Source of the DNA: Gammaproteobacteria bacterium
Lineage (GTDB): Bacteria > Pseudomonadota > Gammaproteobacteria > Steroidobacterales > Steroidobacteraceae
Length of the DNA stretch: 44,185 nucleotides
Direction: 5' to 3'
Assembly: GCA_025355645.1 (NCBI GenBank)
Contig: JANXZG010000130.1
Coordinates: 1 to 44,185 of the forward strand
The notes beneath the pieces are model-generated. The model did no database searches, was not told where the DNA came from, and worked only from the letters and a program-made list of their open reading frames with translations. Made by a program: the position numbers and the translations under genes. Shown one piece after another: positions 9,822-17,085 of this stretch; the stretch's first letter is position 1, and every line of letters starts with the position of its first letter.

Positions 9822-10415
9822 TTAGCTATGCGATCTCGGTGTAAACGTGAACTTCTGCCCAGCAATGGTCGCGTTGTACATCAAGCCGCCCTTGACGATC
9901 GCGAACACCGCCATGCCATGCTTATATTCGCCCGCTGTCGCCGCATCGTGCTTTTCGACGCTTGCACCGCCATTTACTCCAGTCGTGCCTACGCTGGCGT
10001 CCGCACCGGCCGTAATTACAACGGCACCGGCATCGGCGCTGAACTCAAAATTCCCCGACGTGAAATCATCCATCGCCGCCTTATCCTTGAAGAATATGAT
10101 TTCGCTGTAGGCCTCGCCGCCGGCCTGAAATCCCACGCTCACCTGGTTCATCGAAACGGAACCGATGATGTGGCCGTGGGAATAGACGTGACCCCTGCCG
10201 TGCGCAGCGCCAACACCAAGACCGCCCTTTCCAATAGTCGGGAATATCGCGTATCCATAACTGCTTGCAAAGTATTCGGCACTTTTATCCGAATTCCGGA
10301 ACAGAGCCGCCGTATCACTATCGCGACTGGTATTGGCATCTCGATCCGCATTCGCGATTGCAAACGGGAATGCGACTGAGGACATTAGTATCAGCAAGCC
10401 CAGTTTCTTAATCAT
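9822..10415 (-). CDS. SYLF/YSC84-domain exported lipid-binding protein
   Basis: This 197-aa protein starts with a signal peptide (basic MIKK, hydrophobic core, likely cleavage after IANA). The rest is a SYLF (YSC84-like) domain. Visible family features are the FRNSDKSAEYFASSYGYAIF segment, the glycine-rich GKGGLGVGAAHGRGHVY motif, SVGFQAGGEAYSEIIFF, and the alternating small-residue strands at the C-terminus. SYLF domains bind lipids; bacterial members are periplasmic or outer-membrane-associated and often appear with stress genes. The start ATG is preceded by AGGAG at good spacing. The next gene upstream on the same strand is the DUF3096 gene, 148 bases away, so co-transcription is possible but not shown. 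The exact function is unknown for bacterial members. Confidence 0.88.
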   Translation of the reverse strand: MIKKLGLLILMSSVAFPFAIANADRDANTSRDSDTAALFRNSDKSAEYFASSYGYAIFPTIGKGGLGVGAAHGRGHVYSHGHIIGSVSMNQVSVGFQAGGEAYSEIIFFKDKAAMDDFTSGNFEFSADAGAVVITAGADASVGTTGVNGGASVEKHDAATAGEYKHGMAVFAIVKGGLMYNATIAGQKFTFTPRSHS

Positions 10416-10563
10416 TTTATGCTCCTGTAATTATACGTCACGCAAACTCCAATCCGTGCTGCTCATGGTGGGCATGCCAGCCAGTATCGTCGGTGCGCAA
10501 GCGCACGCTGCGTCAACGCGGACTCTCGGGATCCGATAATCAGCAACCCTATTGAAGTCCCAA

Positions 10564-10719
10564 TCAATGGAAATGGAAGTTACCGTTGCCGAATAGCCCT
10601 ATCAGCCCTATCAGGATCAGATAGAGAGCAACAATGTAGTTCAAGAGGCGCGGAACGATAAGGATCAGTACACCGGCAATAAGCGCGACGATCGGCGCGA
10701 GACTGAGTGACATGTTCAT
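10564..10719 (-). CDS. DUF3096-type small membrane protein
   Basis: This 51-aa protein is almost entirely two hydrophobic helices: SLAPIVALIAGVLILIVP, a short basic turn (RLLN), then YIVALYLILIGLIGLF, and a GNGNFHFH tail. This is the pattern of DUF3096 proteins, short inner-membrane proteins of unknown function with a conserved PRLLNYIVA-type turn. The ATG is preceded by GGAG 7 bases away. It lies upstream of the SYLF gene on the same strand. Families like this cluster with other small stress-related membrane genes in soil Proteobacteria, which fits the neighbourhood but does not prove a role. Confidence 0.8.
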   Translation of the reverse strand: MNMSLSLAPIVALIAGVLILIVPRLLNYIVALYLILIGLIGLFGNGNFHFH

Positions 10720-11369
10720 TGCCCAACTCCTGTTATTTCGCTACCAAAGTCTAGGGTTAACTGTCCGGAGCGCCTGTACGTTATCCAACATAGGCCGCGC
10801 GAAGTCGAATGTACGCTCTGTTTGTACGAATCCGCACAGACGCCCCGGCGAACGGATCATAGGCTTTCAATGTCACCCAGGTACGAACCAAGGCAAGTGC
10901 TCTCAATGCAGATTTTCTCCACTGAGTTATGCAAGCGCGGCATACACACGAACGCCGTTGCAGCAGGTGGTAGTGCGCAGTTTGAAGCAGGACAGGGCCT
11001 TTCAAGCGCCTTGCATCGGGAGCGTCGCGGCCTCGAAGCACAGCTCAATCAGCCTGACAGCGCACCGACTGAAACACTTCGCCTTGCGCTGCGACGCTAT
11101 CGTGCCCTCTTCAGGGTGTCGTGGCTCAACTCGGATTGACCGGTCAGATGTTGCATAGAGGGTACAGATATGAATGTTGCTATGCCCGAGCGCAAGATCG
11201 ATGAGCGGCGGGATGGCGGCTTTGGGGGGTCCTAACTGGCCGGGATCAGGCGTGCGACAGCGAAAAGGAAAGGGCAGCGTCGGTCCGTGGTCCACAGGAA
11301 CATCGAGGATCCCGAAGGTTCGGAGTCCAAGGTGACACCGCCTTGCTAGCGAATCTTTGAGCGCACGCG
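10720..11369. other. Non-coding stretch between divergent DUF3096 and PQQ-dehydrogenase genes
   Basis: About 650 bases separate two divergently transcribed genes, so promoters for both are expected here. I see no protein with recognisable family features on either strand. A TGTACG element occurs three times, at about 10775, 10810 and 10823, in the part nearer the DUF3096 gene. This could be a protein-binding site, but I cannot assign it. Confidence 0.4.
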
Positions 11370-13145
11370 ATGCAAAGAACTCCAAAACTTGCGGCCGCGC
11401 TTTTCGCTGCGGGGCTGACTGTCCCTACCGCGATCCAGGCATCCTGGGATCAGGCAATTCCAATCGCTGGACGGGCAATTAATTTTTTCCGGGCCTTGAC
11501 CGCGCCAGCCAGTACGACCGTTACCGAACTGGCGCCATCGGGAGAAGCTTCGGACGCTACGTCGAATCTGGCGGTGCCCACGCAAGACCATCCGTCAAGC
11601 AATTCAGAAGAATGGCCGACCTATAACAAGACCCTGACATCAGAAAGATTCTCTTCACTCGACCAGATCAACACCACCAACGTTGGCCGCTTGAAAGTAC
11701 TTTGCACTTACGATACGCGGCAATATACCAGCTTCGAGACCGGTCCGATCATGGTACAGAACGCTCTGATCGGCACCACCGAGCATGACATTTTCTCGCT
11801 CGACCCCGGTACCTGCCGGGAGAACTGGCGTACGCACGAGGACTACAAGCCTGCCACCCTGCTGGCCGTGAATCGCGGCGCCGCGTACATGGATGGGCTC
11901 CTGTTTCGCGGTACTGAAGACGGGCGGGTTCTGGCGTATGACTTTAAGACCGGCAGGCGGGTATGGGCGACGACGATTGGGGATGCGGGGCGTGGCGAAT
12001 CAACGCCCGCCGCGCCCATTGCCTGGAATGGCCTGGTTTTCATTGGAAATGCAGGCGGAGACAACAAGGGCGTAAAAGGTCGCATGTACGCTCTTAACGC
12101 CAGAACCGGAGAAATAGTCTGGGAATTTTATCTAGTTCCAAAATCCCCGGGCGATCAAACGCGCGGCCCACAGGGCGCGACGCCGCTTGATCTTAGCACC
12201 TGGGAAAATGCGTCCGGCGATCCTATAACGGGCGGCGCAACCTGGACGTCCTATACATTGGATCCAGTCACCGGCGAATTGTACGTCCCGGGTGGTAATC
12301 CTGGGCCTGACTTTGCGACAGGACTGCGCGAGGGAGAAAATCTTTATTCCGGCTCGGTTATCGTTCTCGATGCCAAGACCGGCGCCTATCGCCGTCATTT
12401 CCAGTTGGTGCCCCGGGACTGGCATGACTGGGACGTATCGAGCGCGCCCAGTGAGATTAAAACGCGAGGCGGCATGCGGCTGCTGTCGGTCGCGCCGAAG
12501 GACGGACACTTGTATGGCTTCGACCTTGCCAGCAATACCCTTGTATATCGCATTCCAGTGACCCGGATGGAGAACGTCGACGCGACCTTTGAGGTGGGCA
12601 AAAGCGTACATTTCTGCCCTGGCACATCGGGAGGAGCCGAATGGAACGGCCCTGCTTACGACCCGCGCACCAACCTGGTACTAGTTGGCGAGGTCGAATG
12701 GTGTTCCACGGTAAAACTGCAGACGGATGCGCAGATTCGCAGAGTTCCGCTCGGCCAGCCCTCTTCTGGCATGGCGACGATAAGCCCTTACCACACCTAT
12801 GGCATACCGGACTCGCCCCGGGGCTGGGGCGGATGGATATACGCGGTGGATGCGGACAGCGGCGCTTGGAAATGGCGCCTTAAATCTAACTACCCGATCC
12901 TCAGCGGAATAACGCCGACGGCCGGGGGCTTGGTGTTCTTCGGCGACGTGAGTGGCAAATTCTATGCGCTGGATGCAGTAACCGGGCAAAGGCTCTGGGG
13001 CCAAAAACTACGCGGTGCTATCGGCGGTGGCGTTATCACCTATACGACCGATGGCGTGCAAAAAATTGCCGTAGCTAGCGGCTTTACGTCCATTGTCTGG
13101 CCAACGAAAGTCGTCACCGGCAAAATAACCGTATTGGGTCTATGA
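11370..13145 (+). CDS. PQQ-binding beta-propeller dehydrogenase (quinoprotein alcohol dehydrogenase-like)
   Basis: This 591-aa protein has a signal peptide (cleavage near IQAS) and a low-complexity linker to about residue 70, then an eight-bladed quinoprotein propeller. Repeated W-docking motifs are visible, for example DGRVLAYDFKTGRRVW, GRMYALNARTGEIVWEF and GKFYALDAVTGQRLWG. Family hallmarks are GGATWTSYTLDP with GELYVPGGNPGPDF near 288-315, where an Asn is expected to bind Ca2+, and DWHDWDVSSAP near 350, which carries the catalytic Asp region. It should oxidise an alcohol or sugar in the periplasm using PQQ. No cytochrome c domain (CxxCH) and no adjacent-cysteine disulfide ring are present, so electrons must pass to a separate acceptor. 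No PQQ synthesis genes are in the window. The ribosome binding site is weak. Substrate cannot be predicted. Confidence 0.88.
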   Translation: MQRTPKLAAALFAAGLTVPTAIQASWDQAIPIAGRAINFFRALTAPASTTVTELAPSGEASDATSNLAVPTQDHPSSNSEEWPTYNKTLTSERFSSLDQINTTNVGRLKVLCTYDTRQYTSFETGPIMVQNALIGTTEHDIFSLDPGTCRENWRTHEDYKPATLLAVNRGAAYMDGLLFRGTEDGRVLAYDFKTGRRVWATTIGDAGRGESTPAAPIAWNGLVFIGNAGGDNKGVKGRMYALNARTGEIVWEFYLVPKSPGDQTRGPQGATPLDLSTWENASGDPITGGATWTSYTLDPVTGELYVPGGNPGPDFATGLREGENLYSGSVIVLDAKTGAYRRHFQLVPRDWHDWDVSSAPSEIKTRGGMRLLSVAPKDGHLYGFDLASNTLVYRIPVTRMENVDATFEVGKSVHFCPGTSGGAEWNGPAYDPRTNLVLVGEVEWCSTVKLQTDAQIRRVPLGQPSSGMATISPYHTYGIPDSPRGWGGWIYAVDADSGAWKWRLKSNYPILSGITPTAGGLVFFGDVSGKFYALDAVTGQRLWGQKLRGAIGGGVITYTTDGVQKIAVASGFTSIVWPTKVVTGKITVLGL

Positions 13146-14125
13146 GCGTGCCTAATGACCCTTCAAGTTCGGTGCCTTTTCCAACTCCTTGAGCTTCATC
13201 AGGCTTTCGAGAAGTTCAACACACATAGGGCCCCACGACTAAAACCTCGAGTTGCGTTCGGTATCGAACCGACGCCAACTCGAAACTGATTCAAGATCCT
13301 ACCTCGTCTCCAATTCCGCAAATTGCAACTGTTTCAATATGCTGGAGGTCAACCATGAACTCGATCCGCGCATTGAATGTTCGTACCGCTATCGAAAGGA
13401 ATTTCCGCACTCATCCCAGTCCGGGGCCGGATATCCGCGCCGCGAGTTCGGGTATTGCGCCCATCAAGCCTGCTGGCCACGTGGCGCCAAACAAAACTGC
13501 CGAAACCTTGAGCCCTACGGCTATAAAAGCCCTCTGAACCCGGGCTGCAGCGGGAACCTGGGCATCATTTCCACTGTGCTCGCCAATAGGCGCCGAAACT
13601 AGCGAGATCATTTAAACGTAGTTCAGCGCCCGGGCAATCCAGAATCGCATTACCAGTTTAATTCCTGCACTTTTGCCGGGGCCGCAATTATCCGATGGCT
13701 TCCCCATCACATGGCAATCGTCTCTTGGTCTGGGTACATCGAGGTATGTAGCCCGGCACTTGAGACCGTCTACTTATATATACGAATGCGGAAAATTTTT
13801 GTCTGCACGGCCTAGAACACGTATCGGATCCCGCGGGTTTGGCGCTGCCCGGCGTAGCGAAGGTAAAACGGGTTTTCAGCGTGTTAAGACCGTCGTTTGC
13901 GCGTGCGCGATGCCTGCGTACAAGCCGAGCCGGACACGGCACTCCCGGATATCCCACGCCAGAGCTCGGCGGCATGGTGCAAACCTTTGAGCTATGTTCG
14001 CTGCCGCGCAAAATGGCCAGATTGACTTCTTCTCGTACAAAATGTGGTCGACCGCATGGTGCATTCTGGCAGCAAGCGCACTACCTTAAGCAATCGATGT
14101 TTGACAACTACTCATCGCGGGCAAA
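13146..14125. other. Long, mostly non-coding stretch
   Basis: Nearly 1 kb lies between the PQQ-dehydrogenase and the 3' end of the histidine-phosphatase gene. The only candidate gene is the 60-aa frame at 13355. A 31-codon frame at about 13995-14090 (ending WCILAASALP) reads like a membrane-protein tail and could be a gene relic, but I cannot assign it. No terminator with a T-tract, RNA gene or repeat was seen. Confidence 0.4.
13355..13537 (+). CDS. Hypothetical 60-aa protein
   Basis: A 60-codon frame begins with ATG preceded by GGAGG at 6 bases, one of the best ribosome binding sites in the window. The product (MNSIRALNVRTAIERNFRTH at the start) is basic, rich in Pro/Ala, and has no signal peptide or membrane segment. 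I recognise no family. The good start signal argues for expression; the compositional look and lack of relatives known to me argue against it. An overlapping longer frame (13252-13602) has no such start signal. Confidence 0.33.
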   Translation: MNSIRALNVRTAIERNFRTHPSPGPDIRAASSGIAPIKPAGHVAPNKTAETLSPTAIKAL

Positions 14126-14701
14126 CTATGGTGTGGCATTCCACGTCAGGATAACCGGAACTCCCGGATGAGCTTGCTCGACGCCCAGAATGCAGATCGT
14201 CGCTGGGTGTAAGGGGAAATGTTCTCCATTAATCATCGGCAACCTTATCCAGCGAACTGCCAACGCTGCGCCGATGTGGCCATGCAGAAATAACGCGACA
14301 CTGCCATTCACTGTCCCCAGCCGGGCTAGCAGCCTGTCGGCGCGTGCAGCAACCTGATCCGCGCTTTCACCTTCCGGACACCCATCGCGCCATAGATTCC
14401 AGTCCGGCCGCTCGCGATAAATGTCGATCGAGCGCCTGCCTTCGTAGGCGCCGTAGTTCCACTCCTGCAGATCGCCCTCTACCTTGGAGGCAGACCCCAT
14501 TCCCGCCAGCTCACAGGTGCGCCGCGCCCGCAGCATCGGACTGCATATCACCTTACTGAACTGAATATGCTGCAACACCGGCGCAAGCGCACGCGCGTCG
14601 GCCTCGCCCTGCTCCGTCAATGCAAGATCGGTACGTCCTGTGTGCTGGCCCGTGAGCGACCAGGCGGTCTGGCCATGACGGATCAAATAGAGCCGCAACA
14701 T
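14126..14701 (-). CDS. Histidine phosphatase family protein (phosphoglycerate-mutase-like)
   Basis: This 191-aa protein starts MLRLYLIRHGQTAW, with the catalytic RHG motif in which the histidine is phosphorylated. TGRTDLALTEQGEADA follows, then SPMLRARRTCELA, the acid residue region LQEWNYGAYEGR and the second catalytic histidine in LFLHGHIGAAL. This is the branch-2-like GpmB/CobC phosphatase layout, and the length is normal. The start was set at ATG 14701, four bases after the aldolase stop, with GGAG upstream. The longer in-frame extension would only re-read the end of the aldolase gene. Coupling to the aldolase suggests a sugar-phosphate substrate, but the family is too broad to name it. 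Confidence 0.88.
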   Translation of the reverse strand: MLRLYLIRHGQTAWSLTGQHTGRTDLALTEQGEADARALAPVLQHIQFSKVICSPMLRARRTCELAGMGSASKVEGDLQEWNYGAYEGRRSIDIYRERPDWNLWRDGCPEGESADQVAARADRLLARLGTVNGSVALFLHGHIGAALAVRWIRLPMINGEHFPLHPATICILGVEQAHPGVPVILTWNATP

Positions 14702-14705
14702 GCGC

Positions 14706-15740
14706 TCAACTGCGCTCCATCGCAGCCGTGTATTCGGCGCGCCGCGCCGCGCTGTTGCAGCGCGCCCGCTGCAGCAGCGCCTGCTGCGCAGGCACGCGTT
14801 GGCTCTCCCGGCCCGCCCAAATGCTGATTGCAGGCTCCTGTAGCGCGCGCCCAAACGAAAATGTAAGTGCCCAGGGAAGCCGGGACTCTCGCGAGCGAGC
14901 TAGGACATGCATCGCATTTAAGTTAGCGGAGGCGGCTTGAACGCTTTGGCCGCCGGACAGAAATGCAATCCCGGGAACCGCAGCCGGCACGGCTTCGAGG
15001 AGGCAGCGCAAGGTTGCTGCCGCTACCCGTTCGTTGGATTCCTGAGTTTTGCTATCTGATCCCGGCACCACCATGTTCGGCTTCAGGAGCATTCTCTCAA
15101 GCGATACGCCTTGCAGAATCAGCTGATCGAAGGTCGCGCGCAACACCTGCGTCGTCACGTCGCCGCACCGTTCCAGCCCATGCGTTCCATCCATCAAAAC
15201 TTCCGGCTCAACGATGGGTATAAGGCCGGCCTCCTGGCAAAGTGCGGCGTAGCGGGCCAGTGCATGCGCATTGGCATCGATGCAGGCCCGGGTAGGCAGC
15301 CCAGCGTCGATACGGATCACGGCCCGCCACTTGGCGAACCGGGCGCCTATTTGAAAATAATCCGCCAGGCGATCGCGCAAACCGTCCAGTCCTTCCGTGA
15401 CAGTCTCGCCCGGATGGCCTGCAAGGTCATGGGCGCCAGCGTCGACCTTGATGCCGACCAGGATGCCGGCGTCGCCCAAAACCTGCACAAATGTCTTGCC
15501 ATCGGCCGCTCGTTGATGAATTGTCTCGTCAGACAGGATTGCACCGCTGATGCCCTGGCCGAGTCCCGGCGCGGTGATCAGCAGGTCCCGATAGCGCCTG
15601 CGCTCTTCCACAGTCTGGGCAATTCCAAGCGCCGCAAAGCGCCGGTTGCAAGTCGCTATGCTTTCATCGATCGCCAGCACGCCCTTGTCCCCGGCGACCA
15701 GCTGGTATGCAATGCGCGTATCAATCACAGACAGCAGCAA
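14706..15740 (-). CDS. Class I fructose-bisphosphate aldolase
   Basis: This 344-aa protein is a Schiff-base aldolase that cleaves fructose-1,6-bisphosphate to glyceraldehyde-3-phosphate and dihydroxyacetone phosphate. Visible motifs are GVLAIDESIATCNRRF near the N-terminus, KWRAVIRID, IPIVEPEVLMDG (active-site Glu), LLKPNMVVPGSD with the Schiff-base lysine at about residue 220, and FLSGGQS. The C-terminal tail ends without the tyrosine typical of eukaryotic enzymes. The farthest possible start is TTG 15740, which lies inside the preceding BON gene; a stop sits just upstream, so no ATG exists. GTG 15728 is the alternative. The start probably depends on translational coupling with the BON gene. 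The histidine phosphatase follows four bases after the stop. Confidence 0.92.
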   Translation of the reverse strand: MLLSVIDTRIAYQLVAGDKGVLAIDESIATCNRRFAALGIAQTVEERRRYRDLLITAPGLGQGISGAILSDETIHQRAADGKTFVQVLGDAGILVGIKVDAGAHDLAGHPGETVTEGLDGLRDRLADYFQIGARFAKWRAVIRIDAGLPTRACIDANAHALARYAALCQEAGLIPIVEPEVLMDGTHGLERCGDVTTQVLRATFDQLILQGVSLERMLLKPNMVVPGSDSKTQESNERVAAATLRCLLEAVPAAVPGIAFLSGGQSVQAASANLNAMHVLARSRESRLPWALTFSFGRALQEPAISIWAGRESQRVPAQQALLQRARCNSAARRAEYTAAMERS

Positions 15741-16005
15741 ACGTCATGCAATTGAAGCCTTGCGCATCCGATTGGAAATACCCCGCATTCATGGGCAACA
15801 CCTCGATCCTGATGATGACAGCACGAACCCCGGCCGCACATTGCGCCGCACGGCGAGCCTCAAGCTTATCGGAATGACTGCGAACCTCGCCCTCAATAGT
15901 CGCGATTCTATCCTTAACGGTGACCGTCAGGCGGCTCGAGTCAATGGCTATGTCCCAGCTAAGTGCGTCGACGATAGTTTCGTATATTGCTGAATCGGTG
16001 TTCAT
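15721..16005 (-). CDS. BON-domain protein
   Basis: This 94-aa protein carries a BON (OsmY-type, phospholipid-binding) domain. The pattern runs DSAIYETIVDALSWDIAIDS, then the strand LTVTVKDRIATIEGEV with the conserved glycine, the helix KLEARRAAQCAAGVRAV, and the closing strand IRIEVLP. No signal peptide is evident, unlike OsmY, so it may be cytoplasmic. The start was set at ATG 16005 because GGAGGT lies 6 bases upstream, the strongest site in this run. The longer frame to 16149 lacks a comparable site. Its end overlaps the aldolase start by 20 bases. Confidence 0.82.
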   Translation of the reverse strand: MNTDSAIYETIVDALSWDIAIDSSRLTVTVKDRIATIEGEVRSHSDKLEARRAAQCAAGVRAVIIRIEVLPMNAGYFQSDAQGFNCMTFAAVCD

Positions 16006-16087
16006 CGAGTACCTCCGGATTAAGCCGCTTCCGCGAGAATATGCATCCGCCTGCGGTCGATTCCACATGGTGGCGTGGACGACGAGT

Positions 16088-16669
16088 TCATGTTTTGGCT
16101 CCCGCGCCACCGTCAGGGTTTGATTCGAGGTGTTCCTTGACTGCCTCAAGGATAGCTTCCGTGTCGGCCGGAGTGGTCAGCGCAGTCACTTCTGAATCTT
16201 GCATGCCGCGCAGCGCGGGCAAACGCCGGCGCATCTCGTCAAGAAGCTGCAGGATCTTGGTTACTTTTTGCTCTGTCAGGATATTGATTTGAAGGTCGAG
16301 GTGAGAATGATGGGCGGCGAGCCGGGCCATCCGGTTTTGGCGGATTAGGACGGCAATCGTCAATAACAAGCCATTGGAACTTACGATGCCCTGCAACCAT
16401 GGGTATGGCGGTGTGTCGAGAACGTACCAACCGCTATTCAAGGCCCAGGCATTTGCGCCGGCCCAGATTAAAATGAACGAAACCACGCCTACGAAGTACG
16501 CGGCACTGCCGCAGAACGCGCTGATGCGCTCGATCGCGATTTGCCAGCGAGAGACCGCGGCGGCTTCCCTATGCGAAAAGCTCGCAACTGCGTGGATATT
16601 GTCGCGGGCGGCAGAAGTGGAGCTACTTCCATCATTTCCCGGCGCTCTGCCTTGGGTTCTGTTGCTCAT
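16088..16669 (-). CDS. DUF1003-family membrane protein
   Basis: This 193-aa protein has a hydrophilic N-terminus and two membrane helices (AAYFVGVVSFILIWAGANAW and GIVSSNGLLLTIAVLIRQNR). The pair encloses the PPYPWLQGIVSSN loop that is diagnostic of DUF1003. A charged, coiled-coil-like tail follows (LDLQINILTEQKVTKILQLL). In the family the asparagine-rich QNRMA end of helix 2 is conserved. Function is unknown; members are inner-membrane proteins. ATG 16669 was preferred over a TTG two codons upstream. It sits 82 bases upstream of the BON gene on the same strand and is probably in the same transcript. Confidence 0.85.
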   Translation of the reverse strand: MSNRTQGRAPGNDGSSSTSAARDNIHAVASFSHREAAAVSRWQIAIERISAFCGSAAYFVGVVSFILIWAGANAWALNSGWYVLDTPPYPWLQGIVSSNGLLLTIAVLIRQNRMARLAAHHSHLDLQINILTEQKVTKILQLLDEMRRRLPALRGMQDSEVTALTTPADTEAILEAVKEHLESNPDGGAGAKT

Positions 16670-16729
16670 CAGCAATCAGCGCGACGGGTTAATGCCATCG
16701 CCCAATCCCCAGTAGAGCGCACCAAGGGT

Positions 16730-16879
16730 TCAACTGCGGGGCGGCTTTGTTCCATCCGAACAAATCACTACGGTCTTTGAATCCTGAGGAACTATTACGG
16801 TAGTCGTCTTTGGTGGCGGGCTGCTGACGCAAGCCGACAGGACCGGGCTCAAGAGAATTAAAGCCCCTAAATATTTCAT
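16730..16879 (-). CDS. Small lipoprotein (49 aa)
   Basis: A 49-codon gene begins MKYLGALILLSPVLSACVSS, a lipoprotein signal peptide with lipobox LSAC (Cys17). A proline/threonine-rich stretch and the segment VIVPQDSKTVVICSDGTKPP follow. Tiny lipoproteins with a similar VVVPQxSxxVVC-type motif are common in soil Proteobacteria. It should be anchored by lipid in the periplasm or outer membrane; no function is known to me. The start ATG has GAGG upstream at about 8 bases. It is the first gene of the minus-strand run DUF1003-BON-aldolase-phosphatase, 60 bases from DUF1003. Confidence 0.72.
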   Translation of the reverse strand: MKYLGALILLSPVLSACVSSPPPKTTTVIVPQDSKTVVICSDGTKPPRS

Positions 16880-17085
16880 CGGGTTATCCTCGCAAAAATT
16901 TTAACCGAAAGCCTCCGTGACATTGTTTGTCGGATCGCTGCCGTATGGGACTCTCAACGACCGGTACCCGCCGTCGGTGTTTACTGACAACGGACAAGGG
17001 AGTCTTTCTATATGGCGCATGCGCGCACGACGTGCCTCGCTTGCCAGAAGCGTGCGAGCTAGGGTTGGTTCTTCTAATGCCTATA

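Noticed and set aside
10430..10435. TATAAT hexamer on the minus strand just upstream of the SYLF gene
   Set aside because: It lies so close to the start codon that the transcript would begin within the ribosome binding site, and no -35 box is at the right distance.
10493..10506. GTGCGC-AA-GCGCAC palindrome upstream of the SYLF gene
   Set aside because: Short, made of alternating GC and expected by chance in this composition; no supporting context.
10822..11139. 105-codon plus-strand frame and its antisense partners before the PQQ gene
   Set aside because: Several overlapping frames on both strands, none with recognisable motifs or a good start signal.
13252..13602. 116-codon plus-strand frame overlapping the 60-aa candidate
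   Set aside because: No ribosome binding site and no family features; the inner frame has a much better start.
14702..14854. Upstream extension of the histidine phosphatase
   Set aside because: It would overlap the aldolase end by about 150 bases and precedes the universal start of the fold (LRLYLIRHG).
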